In this document: one piece after another, positions 14,103 to 21,349 of the stretch
Position numbering within the stretch: the first letter of the stretch is position 1
How the letters are laid out: every line of letters starts with the position of its first letter
Source: a virus
DNA: 24,744 nucleotides
Virus record (IMG/VR): IMGVR_UViG_3300009151_000356
Location: 1 to 24,744 of that record
Strand: one strand, 5' to 3'
The notes under the pieces: generated by a model
What the model was told of the DNA's origin: nothing
The model's database searches: none
Seen by the model: the letters and a program-made list of their open reading frames with translations, nothing else
Translations under genes and position numbers: made by a program

Positions 14103-15562
14103 AAGTTGATTTAAATATATCCAATAATATTGGTGGATCTATTAAGCAATTAAAAGAGTTAAAGAAAGAATTAAAAAACACAGAAGTTGGGACAGAGGCA
14201 TTTAAAAATCTATATAATCAAATTGATGATTTAGAAGACAAAATTAAATCTGCTAAAAATGTATCATCTGATTGGGTAGATTCATTAGCAAGTGCTGGTG
14301 GCCCAATTGGTGCTTTAGGAACAGCATTAAATAATGCAAAGGTTGCTACACAATCATTTGGGGGTGCATTAAAAGCAACAGGTATTGGATTACTTGTTTC
14401 TTTAGTAGGTGGATTAGTTGCTGCATTTAATGACAATGAAAAAGCAGTCAAAAAATTACAACCATTATTTATAGGATTAGAAAAAATATTTAATGGAGTT
14501 TTTGTAGCCATTGAACCATTATTTAATACGTTAGTTGATTTAGGCATTAGTGCTTTGCCTATGGTATCAAAAGCAATGCAAGTTGTTTATGGATCAGTAA
14601 CTGCAGTCATTCAATCATTAGGAAATCTTGGAAGTGCGGTAGTTAAATTTATTAAAGGAGATTTTAGTGGTGCTTGGAAAGATGCAAAAGCATCTGTAAC
14701 AGATTTTGGAACAAATTATAATAAATCAGTTAAGAATTTTGAGGATGGAGCAAAGCAACAAACTAAAACTGAAAAAGAAGAATTAGAAAAACGAAGATTA
14801 GCAAGATTAAAAGCAGAAGAAGATTCAAAAAAAGAAAAAGAAAAGAAAGAAAAAATTCGATTAGAAGAATTAGAAAAAATAGAAGCAAGATTATCATCTA
14901 TGCGTACCTATGAAGCTAATATTGCAGCCGTAGAAATTGAAGCAGAAGAAGATAGAAAATTAAGAGCAGCAGAAAAACAAAAACAAATTGATTTTGAAAA
15001 CAACCATGAATTAAATTCTTATGCCACATATATGTCCAATATTACTGCTGTTGATAAAGAACAAGCAGAAGAAAGGAAAAAAATAGCAAATATTGAGGCA
15101 AGAGCAAAAAATGCATCATTACAATTATATGCTGATGGATTAAATCAAATAGCAAATGCAATTGGTGTACAAACAGATGAAGGTAAAGCGGCAGCAATTG
15201 CTTCGGTTACTATATCAACTTATTTAGCTGCACAAAATGCCTATGCTGGTCAAATGGAAATACCTACACCTGATGCACCATTTAGGGCAGCATTAGCTGC
15301 AGGTTTAGCAATTACTGCTGGTTTAGCTAATGTTGCAGCAATTGTAAACACAAAAACCCCTTTGGGTGGTGGTGGTGATGGATCTGGTGTACCTCAACCA
15401 CAAGCACCAAGATTTAATGTTGTTGGGGCAAGTGGAGTTAATCAATTATCACAAGTTATTGGCCAAAATCAAGAGCCAGTAAAGGCTTATGTTGTTGCAT
15501 CTGAAGTAAGTTCACAACAATCATTAGACAGAAATAAGATAATGTCTGCAAGTTTAGGATAA
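14087..15562 (+). CDS. Tail tape measure protein
   Basis: The 491-residue protein has the standard tape-measure composition: a helical N-terminus (KQLKELKKELKNTE), Ala/Gly-rich hydrophobic segments around residues 85-110 (GIGLLVSLVGGLVAAF) and 130-200, and a long charged coiled coil (about 225-300, rich in KEEE/RRLARLKAEE). A second Ala-rich hydrophobic zone lies near 365-415, with a GGGGDGSG hinge and a conserved-looking C-terminus (VVASEVSSQQSLDRNKI). By the common rule of about 0.15 nm per residue it would set a tail of roughly 70-75 nm, a short siphovirus tail. Its chaperone gene is far upstream (6480), and the tail tube appears to lie after the capsid gene, an unusual split. Confidence 0.8.
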   Translation: MATEIEVDLNISNNIGGSIKQLKELKKELKNTEVGTEAFKNLYNQIDDLEDKIKSAKNVSSDWVDSLASAGGPIGALGTALNNAKVATQSFGGALKATGIGLLVSLVGGLVAAFNDNEKAVKKLQPLFIGLEKIFNGVFVAIEPLFNTLVDLGISALPMVSKAMQVVYGSVTAVIQSLGNLGSAVVKFIKGDFSGAWKDAKASVTDFGTNYNKSVKNFEDGAKQQTKTEKEELEKRRLARLKAEEDSKKEKEKKEKIRLEELEKIEARLSSMRTYEANIAAVEIEAEEDRKLRAAEKQKQIDFENNHELNSYATYMSNITAVDKEQAEERKKIANIEARAKNASLQLYADGLNQIANAIGVQTDEGKAAAIASVTISTYLAAQNAYAGQMEIPTPDAPFRAALAAGLAITAGLANVAAIVNTKTPLGGGGDGSGVPQPQAPRFNVVGASGVNQLSQVIGQNQEPVKAYVVASEVSSQQSLDRNKIMSASLG

Positions 15563-15572
15563 TGAAAATGTA

Positions 15573-15598
15573 ACAAAATATAAAATATACGTTTATAC
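15573..15598 (+). promoter_or_regulatory. Putative phage late promoter P3
   Basis: ACAAAA at 15573-15578, nine bases, TACGTTTATAC at 15588-15598, then three bases and the protease ATG at 15602. The 11-base 3' box and its distance to the ATG are exactly as in P1 and P4; the upstream half is more divergent but keeps ACAAAA. Confidence 0.65.
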
Positions 15599-15601
15599 GT
15601 T

Positions 15602-16180
15602 ATGAAAATAATCGAATTAATTATTTCTAATGATGAAGATGGAATTGAAGCCATAAGTTTGGTGGATAGACCAGCTATTGAAAGCAACTTTATTACATTG
15701 GCTAAAGAATACGAAATGAATTTGGCCGAAGTAGATACAGAAAAGAAAATATTAATGGGACCAGCTTTAATCCCTAACAAAATGATTTTCCGTAAAGATG
15801 GAGAATCTAAATACCAAGTTTATTTTAGTGAAAGTACGGTTGAGCAAGCAAGTCAAATGTATTTAAAGAATGGAAATCAATTAAATGCTACCTTACAACA
15901 TAAGACAAAAATAAATGGTATGTCATTGGTTGAATCTTGGCTAATTACTGATCCTGCTATGGACAAATCTAAATCATACGGATTTAATTTACCTAAAGGA
16001 ACATGGATGGTATCAATGAAAGCAGACAATGAAGAAATTTGGGCTAAAGCAAAGAGTGGTGAGATTAAAGGGTTTTCTATTGAGGGTTATTTTGCTGATA
16101 AATTAAGTTTAGAGTTATTGCCTGATATTAAAGATGAAGAATTAGTAAGTCAAATTTTAAACATATTAGAAAATGAGTAG
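15602..16180 (+). CDS. XkdF-like prohead maturation protease
   Basis: The 192-residue protein matches the XkdF-type putative phage serine protease. The N-terminus GIEAISLVDRPAIESNFI is the hallmark opening of this family. His100 in LQHK and Ser112 in VESWLITDP are the likely catalytic pair of the assemblin-type fold, and KGFSIEGYF (156-164) is the conserved closing strand. It would cut the scaffold and capsid precursor during head maturation. The scaffold and capsid genes lie directly downstream, in the expected order. It is preceded by late promoter P3 with only three bases between the box and the ATG, and overlaps the next gene by eight bases. Confidence 0.8.
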   Translation: MKIIELIISNDEDGIEAISLVDRPAIESNFITLAKEYEMNLAEVDTEKKILMGPALIPNKMIFRKDGESKYQVYFSESTVEQASQMYLKNGNQLNATLQHKTKINGMSLVESWLITDPAMDKSKSYGFNLPKGTWMVSMKADNEEIWAKAKSGEIKGFSIEGYFADKLSLELLPDIKDEELVSQILNILENE

Positions 16181-16361
16181 AGATAAAACATCAAGTCCAA
16201 AGGGTGGGAATAGAGGATGTTTATGTGCAGATGGCACATACAATAGTGATTGTTGTGATGGTGAATTACAATCACAAGGAGTAGGTTCATTAGTTCAAAG
16301 TGTTACTACAACTATAACTAATACAAATGCTCCAAGAACAATTGTAAATGTAAGTAATTAA
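16173..16361 (+). CDS. Small Cys-rich head-region protein
   Basis: This 62-residue protein starts inside the protease gene. Its core is GGNRGCLCADGTYNSDCCDG, four Cys within 12 residues (C-x-C...CC), followed by QGVGSL and a Thr-rich tail (SVTTTITNTNAPRTIVNV). I recall the R-G-C-L-C-x-D-x-T-Y-S...C-C-D-G pattern from small proteins in Bacteroidota phage structural clusters; the function is unknown. It may be a disulfide- or zinc-stabilised capsid decoration or head-completion peptide. Placement between protease and scaffold in a tight head operon supports a virion role. Confidence 0.6.
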   Translation: MSRDKTSSPKGGNRGCLCADGTYNSDCCDGELQSQGVGSLVQSVTTTITNTNAPRTIVNVSN

Positions 16362-16373
16362 ATAAATAAATAT

Positions 16374-17018
16374 ATGGAATACAAAAGCACAAAAAATCGA
16401 GTAAAAGCAGCATTAGGCTTTCAGATTAATTTGGCGCAGATGACTTTAGAAGATGGTGTTACTATCGTTGAAGCTGAAGAATTTGCACCTGATTATTCAG
16501 TTGGAATTGTTACTGCTGATGGTGTTGTACCTATGCCTGTTGGCGAGTACACAATGCAAGATGGTATGGTATTGGTTGTTGAAACAGAAGGTATTATTCA
16601 GTCAATTGCTGAAGAATCACAAGAAGAACAAATGCCTGAAATGGGACATCCAAATGCAGAGGCAACTGAAGTACAACCTGTAGCAAAACCAAAACAAGCA
16701 GGTAAACCACAAGCTGCTGCTAATCCACAACCGGTGCAAGCAAAGCGAGTAGTAGAATCAGTTAGTAAAGAAACTTTCTTTGCAGAAATTGAAAAATTGA
16801 GAACTGAATTGTCATTACAGATTAATGAGGTTAAAGCAGAAAATGAGTCTTTAAAATTAGAGAAAGAAGCATTAGAAATAAAATTAAATTCTCAAGAAGA
16901 AGGCGCTGAACCAATTGTTCATAATCCTGAATCAGCAGAAAAAATACAAGGATTTACTTATGGTCAAAATAGACCTGAAACAATCCAAGATAAAGTTTTT
17001 GAAAAAATGTTCAACTAA
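16374..17018 (+). CDS. Capsid scaffolding protein (putative)
   Basis: The 214-residue protein has a beta-rich N-terminal domain (residues ~25-80: LEDGVTIVEAEEF, GDGVVPMPVGEYT-like, GMVLVVETEGIIQSI). A Pro/Ala/Gln-rich flexible linker follows (~90-125), then a coiled coil (~128-175: EIEKLRTELSLQINEVKAEN...), and a C-terminal peptide NRPETIQDKVFEKMF. A coiled-coil protein directly between the maturation protease and the major capsid gene is the canonical scaffold position. The C-terminal amphipathic helix would contact the capsid protein. It is highly acidic overall. Confidence 0.65.
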   Translation: MEYKSTKNRVKAALGFQINLAQMTLEDGVTIVEAEEFAPDYSVGIVTADGVVPMPVGEYTMQDGMVLVVETEGIIQSIAEESQEEQMPEMGHPNAEATEVQPVAKPKQAGKPQAAANPQPVQAKRVVESVSKETFFAEIEKLRTELSLQINEVKAENESLKLEKEALEIKLNSQEEGAEPIVHNPESAEKIQGFTYGQNRPETIQDKVFEKMFN

Positions 17019-17035
17019 ATTAATTTAAATAAAAA

Positions 17036-17989
17036 ATGGCAACTACTACAAGTATTACCACAACCTATGCAGGTGAATACGCAAATAAAATTATTGCGGC
17101 TTCATTGCTATCTTCACCTACCATTGATCGTGGAGGAATTGAAGTAAAACCTAATGTACGTTACAAGCAAGTTATCAAAAGAGTTGCTACTGATGCAATT
17201 TTAAAAGATGCTACTTGTGATTTCGATTCTACATCGACAATTACTTTAACTGAAAAGATTTTAGCACCAGAAGAATTTCAAGTTAACTTACAATTGTGTA
17301 AGAAAGATTATTATTCTGATTGGTTAACAGTAGAGCAAGGTTATTCTGCTTTTAAAACTTTACCTAAATCTTTTGCTGACTTTTTAGTTGCTCACGTTGC
17401 TGCTAAAGTTGCTGCAAAAAATGAAACTAATATTTGGGAAGGTGTAACTGCAAACGCTGGAGAATTTAATGGTATTACAACATTATTAACTACAGATGCT
17501 GCTTTGCCTACATCTCAAGAAGTTGCAGGTACTACTGTTACATCTTCTAACGTAATTGCTGAATTAGGTAAAATTGCTGATGCAATACCTGCTTCATTAT
17601 ACACTAAAGATGATTTATATATTTATGTATCTCAATCTATTGCACGTTCTTATATCCGTGCTTTGGGTGGATTTGGTGCATCTGGTTTGGGTGCTGCAGG
17701 TACTAACTCTATGGGAACACAATGGTACAATAATGGATCTCTTTCTTTTGATGGTATCAAGATTTTTGTAGCTGATGGTTTGGCATCTACTAAAGCAATT
17801 GCAACTACAAAATCTAACTTATATTTTGGTACAGGTTTAATTTCTGATTTAACTCAAGTAAAAGTTATAGACATGAGCGATATTGATGGTTCTCAAAATG
17901 CCAGAATAATTATGAGAATGACTGCAGGTGTACAATACGGTTTTGCTTCTGATATTGTAACTTACGGAATCACAAATTCTGCAAATTAA
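17036..17989 (+). CDS. Major capsid protein
   Basis: The 317-residue protein begins MATTTSITTTYAGEYANKII and has PNVRYKQVIKRV, EEFQVNLQLCKKDYYSDW, a Gly/Ala-rich central part (GGFGASGLGAAG) and a C-terminal VIDMSDIDGSQNARIIMRM strand. It fits HK97-fold capsid proteins of Bacteroidota phages in length, position after protease and scaffold, and composition. Codon use differs from neighbours: four of seven Arg codons are CGT, while most other genes use AGA almost only, which is consistent with very high expression. A strong hairpin terminator follows eight bases after the stop. It has no long N-terminal delta domain, in line with a separate scaffold. Confidence 0.8.
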   Translation: MATTTSITTTYAGEYANKIIAASLLSSPTIDRGGIEVKPNVRYKQVIKRVATDAILKDATCDFDSTSTITLTEKILAPEEFQVNLQLCKKDYYSDWLTVEQGYSAFKTLPKSFADFLVAHVAAKVAAKNETNIWEGVTANAGEFNGITTLLTTDAALPTSQEVAGTTVTSSNVIAELGKIADAIPASLYTKDDLYIYVSQSIARSYIRALGGFGASGLGAAGTNSMGTQWYNNGSLSFDGIKIFVADGLASTKAIATTKSNLYFGTGLISDLTQVKVIDMSDIDGSQNARIIMRMTAGVQYGFASDIVTYGITNSAN

Positions 17990-17996
17990 TTTAAAT

Positions 17997-18027
17997 AGCA
18001 CCTCATTAATTTGGGGTGCTTATTTTT
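17997..18027 (+). terminator. Rho-independent terminator after the capsid gene
   Basis: The stem AGCACCTC (17997-18004) pairs with GGGGTGCT (18013-18020): eight pairs including one G-U, with an eight-base loop ATTAATTT. It is followed by TATTTTT. It lies between the capsid and the tail tube gene, so downstream transcription depends on read-through or an unseen promoter. Confidence 0.8.
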
Positions 18028-18047
18028 AACTTTTAAATTCAATCAAT

Positions 18048-18575
18048 ATGGCTTGCGATATTTCTTTGGGAAGATTAGAACCCTGTAAAACAGCAGTTGG
18101 TGGATTAAAAGCAGTTTATTTTATGACTGAAGGAGATGCAACTGGTGTTACTTATGATGTAACAAATACAGATGCAATTACTGCGATTGCAGGAACTCCA
18201 ATTGGATTCAAATATGATTTGAAAGGATCAAGTTCATTTGAGCAAACCATTAATTCTTCAAGAGAAAATGGAACTACTTTTTTCACCCAAACTTTAAATT
18301 TAAGTTTAAAGCAATTAACTATTAAGGACCATAAGCAAATTAAATTACTTGCATATGGTAGACCTCAAGCAATAGTTGAAGATAACAATGGAAACTTTTT
18401 CTATTGTGGTTTAAAGAACGGACTTGATGTTACAGGGGGTACAATTGTTACAGGTGCAGCAATGGGAGATATGTCAGGCTATACCTTAACAATTGTAGGA
18501 ATGGAACCAGTACCTGCAAACTTTATTACAACTACTTTAACTGCTGCTGGCGTAACGGTTACATCTGGAGTTTAA
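18048..18575 (+). CDS. Putative major tail tube protein
   Basis: The 175-residue protein starts MACDISLGRLEPCKTAVGG. It contains GFKYDLKGSSSFEQTINSSR, a long conserved-looking strand TTFFTQTLNLSLKQLTIKD, and a final MGDMSGYTLTIVGMEP segment. I recall MACDI-x-x-GRLEPCK proteins as regular members of Bacteroidota phage structural clusters. The beta-strand content and size fit a tail tube protein, and position after the capsid supports a major virion protein. It is bracketed by two terminators, which would set its dosage on its own short transcript. A capsid decoration protein is the main alternative. Confidence 0.5.
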   Translation: MACDISLGRLEPCKTAVGGLKAVYFMTEGDATGVTYDVTNTDAITAIAGTPIGFKYDLKGSSSFEQTINSSRENGTTFFTQTLNLSLKQLTIKDHKQIKLLAYGRPQAIVEDNNGNFFYCGLKNGLDVTGGTIVTGAAMGDMSGYTLTIVGMEPVPANFITTTLTAAGVTVTSGV

Positions 18576-18602
18576 TAAATTTTGTTTGTTTGGGTTGAAA
18601 TT

Positions 18603-18625
18603 AGGGAGCAGATGCTCCCTTTTTT
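18603..18625 (+). terminator. Rho-independent terminator after the tail tube gene
   Basis: A perfect seven-pair stem AGGGAGC (18603-18609) / GCTCCCT (18614-18620) with a four-base loop AGAT is followed by a run of T to 18625. The GC-rich stem stands out in this AT-rich DNA. Late promoter P4 begins 14 bases downstream. Confidence 0.9.
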
Positions 18626-18638
18626 CGTTAAAAAGAAA

Positions 18639-18664
18639 ACAAAAAGACTTTTTTACGTTTATAC
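18639..18664 (+). promoter_or_regulatory. Putative phage late promoter P4
   Basis: ACAAAA at 18639-18644, nine bases, TACGTTTATAC at 18654-18664, three bases, ATG at 18668. It lies directly after a terminator, the place where a fresh promoter is needed, which supports promoter function for the whole motif family. Confidence 0.7.
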
Positions 18665-18667
18665 ACT

Positions 18668-19018
18668 ATGATCGTTTTAAAATCTACAACAAGCAATCAA
18701 GAAGTATCATTTATACCTACAAGAGTAGGTGATGCTAATTATTTATTTATTAAGAATGAAACAACTAATGTTGAAACATCTTATAAGATAAATTGCAAAA
18801 AAAAGAGTTTTTATACTACATTTAAAATGGTTTTTGATTTAGAAGAAGGACATTTTTATTCTTTTAAAATCAAATATTATGGAGTAATTGATAATAAATT
18901 AGATTATCATTTAGTAAATAACATTAAAGTCTTTTGTACTAATCAAATTGTCGATAATTATTCGGTTAATTCAGGTACATATGTAAACAATAGCGATTCA
19001 ATAATATTCTATGAATAA
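18668..19018 (+). CDS. Structural-cluster hypothetical protein
   Basis: The 116-residue protein has a strand-rich pattern (IVLKSTTSNQEVSFIPTR, FDLEEGHFYSFKIKYY) and a C-terminal KVFCTNQIVDNYSVNSGTYV segment. I recall F..EGH-x-Y-S and I-F-C-T-N-Q-x-x-D-N-Y-S as recurring in Bacteroidota phages and in conjugative or prophage regions, always before or near the portal. The function is unknown; a small beta-sandwich virion protein is plausible. It is the first gene of the P4 transcript and overlaps the portal start by eight bases. Confidence 0.5.
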   Translation: MIVLKSTTSNQEVSFIPTRVGDANYLFIKNETTNVETSYKINCKKKSFYTTFKMVFDLEEGHFYSFKIKYYGVIDNKLDYHLVNNIKVFCTNQIVDNYSVNSGTYVNNSDSIIFYE

Positions 19019-20792
19019 GAAAGATCATTTAAATTCACATTTTATTCAGTTGGAGGCATACTCACAACCTAAAATAATTGAATCTAATCGAGATAAGTGG
19101 GTGGAATTTGGGGAAAATAACAACTTTTTTCAGTTTTTAATAGATAGATACAATGGATCTACGACTAATAATTCAGTAATTAATAACATTGTTAAGTTGA
19201 TTTATGGTCGTGGTTTAGATGCAACAGATTCAAGCAAAAAACCGAATGAATATGCACAAATGATAATGCTATTTAGAAAGGATGTTATTAAAAAAGGTAT
19301 TTCTGATTTAAAATTATTGGGCCAATATGCTTACCAATTAATTTATAACAAGCAAAAGACTCAAATTATTAGGGTTGAACATATACCAGTACAACTTTTA
19401 AGAGCAGAAAAATGCAATACTAAAGGTGAAGTTGAGGCTTATTACTATTGTGATAATTGGGAAGACACAAAGAATTATGTTCCTAAACGTATTCCAGCTT
19501 TTGGACATGGCGATAAGACATTAGAAATTCTTTATGTAGGTAATTATACAGTAGGCCAAAAATATTATTCTAATGTTGACTATATTGGTTGTATTCCTTA
19601 TGCTAAACTTGAGGAAGAAATAGCAGATTATTTAATTAACGATGTGCAAAATGGATTTAGTCCAACAAGCATAATTAATTTTAATAATGGAATCCCTGAT
19701 GAAGAAAAAAGAGAATTAATTTCAAGACAAGTAACAAAAACTCTAACCGGATCCAAAGGCAAAAAAGTAGTTGTTTCATTTAACAATGATGAAACGAAAA
19801 AAACTACAATGGATTCTATTCCTTTAAATGAAGCACCAAAGCATTATGAGTATTTATCAGAAGAATCAAGATCTAAAATATTATTAGGACATGGAGTTGT
19901 TAGTGGTTTACAATTTGGTATACCAAGTGCAAATGGATTTAGTTCAAATGCAGATGAGTTAAAAAATGCAATTACTTTATTTGATAATATGGTTATTCGA
20001 TATTTTCAAGATACATTTTTAGATGGATTGGACAAAATATTAGCTTATAACAAAATTAGTTTAAATCTATATTTTAAAACCTTACAACCTTTAGAATTTG
20101 TTGATTTAAATCCTAATATAAGTAAACAACAACTACAAGAAAAAACTGGTGTAGAATTATCTTCACATATTGATGAATTAAATGTTGAGGAATTTGGTGA
20201 AGACATTGATTTAAACGAATGGGAATTAATTGACAGTAGAATGGTTGATTTAGAACAAGAAGATCAATTAGATGCAGAATTAGAGGCATTAAATAACCCT
20301 AAAAAATCTTTAATGTCAAAGATATATGAATTTGTAAGTACTGGAACTGCAAGACCTAATATTGGTTCAGAGCAAGATGGTAAATTATACATGTCGAGGT
20401 ATCGGTACTCGGGTGAAACAACAGAAAAAAGTAGATTGTTTTGTAAAAAAATGACTGCTGCTAATAAGTTGTATCGTAAAGAAGATATAATGAGGATGAG
20501 TGAGAAACCTGTTAACGAAGGATTTGGACCTAAAGGTGCAGATACATACGACATATTCTTATATAAAGGAGGAGGAGCCTGCCATCATTTTTGGACAAGG
20601 GAAACCTATAAAAGATTTACTGATCCACGAAGAAAAGGAAGTGAGCAAATAACACCAGCACAAGCAAGAAAAGCAGGTGAGATATTGCCAAATCCATTTG
20701 ATAAAACAGATGGTAAAGGATATAAAAAAGATAGTCAATTAGTTTATACAAGACCAATTGATATGCCAAATAAAGGATTTTTACCAAAATAA
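19011..20792 (+). CDS. Portal protein with fused C-terminal Cys/His domain
   Basis: The 593-residue protein is the best portal candidate. It has an early WVEFGENNNFFQFLIDRYNGS, NNIVKLIYGRGL, a mid KHYEYLSEESRSKILLGHGV, and a GFSSNADELKNAITLFDNMV helical stem-like part, the layout of Bacteroidota phage portals. It would form the dodecameric head vertex and dock the terminase. Residues from ~455 add a separate domain: YMSRYRYSGETTEKSRLFCK, EDIMRM, YDIFLYKGGGACHHFWTRET. The F-C-K-K-M and A-C-H-H-F-W motifs recall C-terminal parts of MuF-type minor head proteins, suggesting a fusion. A cluster of acidic residues (390-430) links the two. It lies far from the terminase and downstream of the capsid, reversed from the usual order. 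Confidence 0.75.
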   Translation: MNKKDHLNSHFIQLEAYSQPKIIESNRDKWVEFGENNNFFQFLIDRYNGSTTNNSVINNIVKLIYGRGLDATDSSKKPNEYAQMIMLFRKDVIKKGISDLKLLGQYAYQLIYNKQKTQIIRVEHIPVQLLRAEKCNTKGEVEAYYYCDNWEDTKNYVPKRIPAFGHGDKTLEILYVGNYTVGQKYYSNVDYIGCIPYAKLEEEIADYLINDVQNGFSPTSIINFNNGIPDEEKRELISRQVTKTLTGSKGKKVVVSFNNDETKKTTMDSIPLNEAPKHYEYLSEESRSKILLGHGVVSGLQFGIPSANGFSSNADELKNAITLFDNMVIRYFQDTFLDGLDKILAYNKISLNLYFKTLQPLEFVDLNPNISKQQLQEKTGVELSSHIDELNVEEFGEDIDLNEWELIDSRMVDLEQEDQLDAELEALNNPKKSLMSKIYEFVSTGTARPNIGSEQDGKLYMSRYRYSGETTEKSRLFCKKMTAANKLYRKEDIMRMSEKPVNEGFGPKGADTYDIFLYKGGGACHHFWTRETYKRFTDPRRKGSEQITPAQARKAGEILPNPFDKTDGKGYKKDSQLVYTRPIDMPNKGFLPK

Positions 20793-20795
20793 AAT

Positions 20796-21296
20796 ATGGC
20801 TACTGCATTGTTAATAAGTAGGGATGAATTAATTAAATATACTGCATTGAATGGCAATATAGATACTGATAATTTTATTCAATGGGTTAAGTTGGCACAA
20901 GATATTCACATACAGAATTATTTAGGTACAAAATTATTTAATAAAATAAATGCTGATGTAGTTGCCAATACTTTAAGTGGTAATTATTTAATGCTTTTAA
21001 ATGTTTATATTAAACCAATGTTGATTCATTGGTCAATGGTTGAATATTTACCATTTGCAGCTTACACAATTGCTAACAAAGGAATTTATAAACATGGATC
21101 TGAAAATAGTCAAAATGTTGACAAATCAGAAATAGATTTTTTAGTAGAAAAAGAAAGATCCATTGCACAAAATTACACAAGAAGGTTTATAGACTACATG
21201 AGTTTTAATAATAATTTGTATCCAGAATATAACACTAATAGCAATGCCGATATTTTTCCAAGCAAAGAAAGTGATTTTGTTGGCTGGGTCTTATAA
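20796..21296 (+). CDS. Head-tail connector (gp6/DUF6712-like)
   Basis: The 166-residue helical protein starts with a hydrophobic ALLISRDELIKYTALNG. It then has FIQWVKLAQDIHIQNYLGTKLFNKI and YLMLLNVYIKPMLIHWSMVEYLPFAAYTIANKGI. This fits the connector/adaptor family seen after portals in Bacteroidota phages (A-Q-D-x-H-I...L-L-G-T-x-L and NKG-I motifs). It would form the ring below the portal. The final residues are polar and probably flexible. It starts three bases after the portal stop and is followed by a 53-base gap in which I see no promoter element and no convincing hairpin. Confidence 0.65.
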   Translation: MATALLISRDELIKYTALNGNIDTDNFIQWVKLAQDIHIQNYLGTKLFNKINADVVANTLSGNYLMLLNVYIKPMLIHWSMVEYLPFAAYTIANKGIYKHGSENSQNVDKSEIDFLVEKERSIAQNYTRRFIDYMSFNNNLYPEYNTNSNADIFPSKESDFVGWVL

Positions 21297-21349
21297 GCCA
21301 AAAAAAGAGAATATAAAGAAGTTAAAGTTATATTTAAAAAAAATAGAAA

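Noticed and set aside
14218-14547. Minus-strand ORF of 109 codons opposite the tape measure
   Set aside because: Lies fully within a well-supported gene, has no recognisable motif or expression signal; a shadow frame. The same applies to the other minus-strand frames.
16453-16683. Alternative + frame inside the scaffold gene
   Set aside because: Leucine-rich shadow frame with no start context; the overlapping scaffold frame has clear domain structure.
21285-21310. Possible hairpin GGCT...AGCC plus A-run after the connector gene
   Set aside because: Only four pairs with a long loop and followed by A rather than T on this strand; not a convincing terminator.
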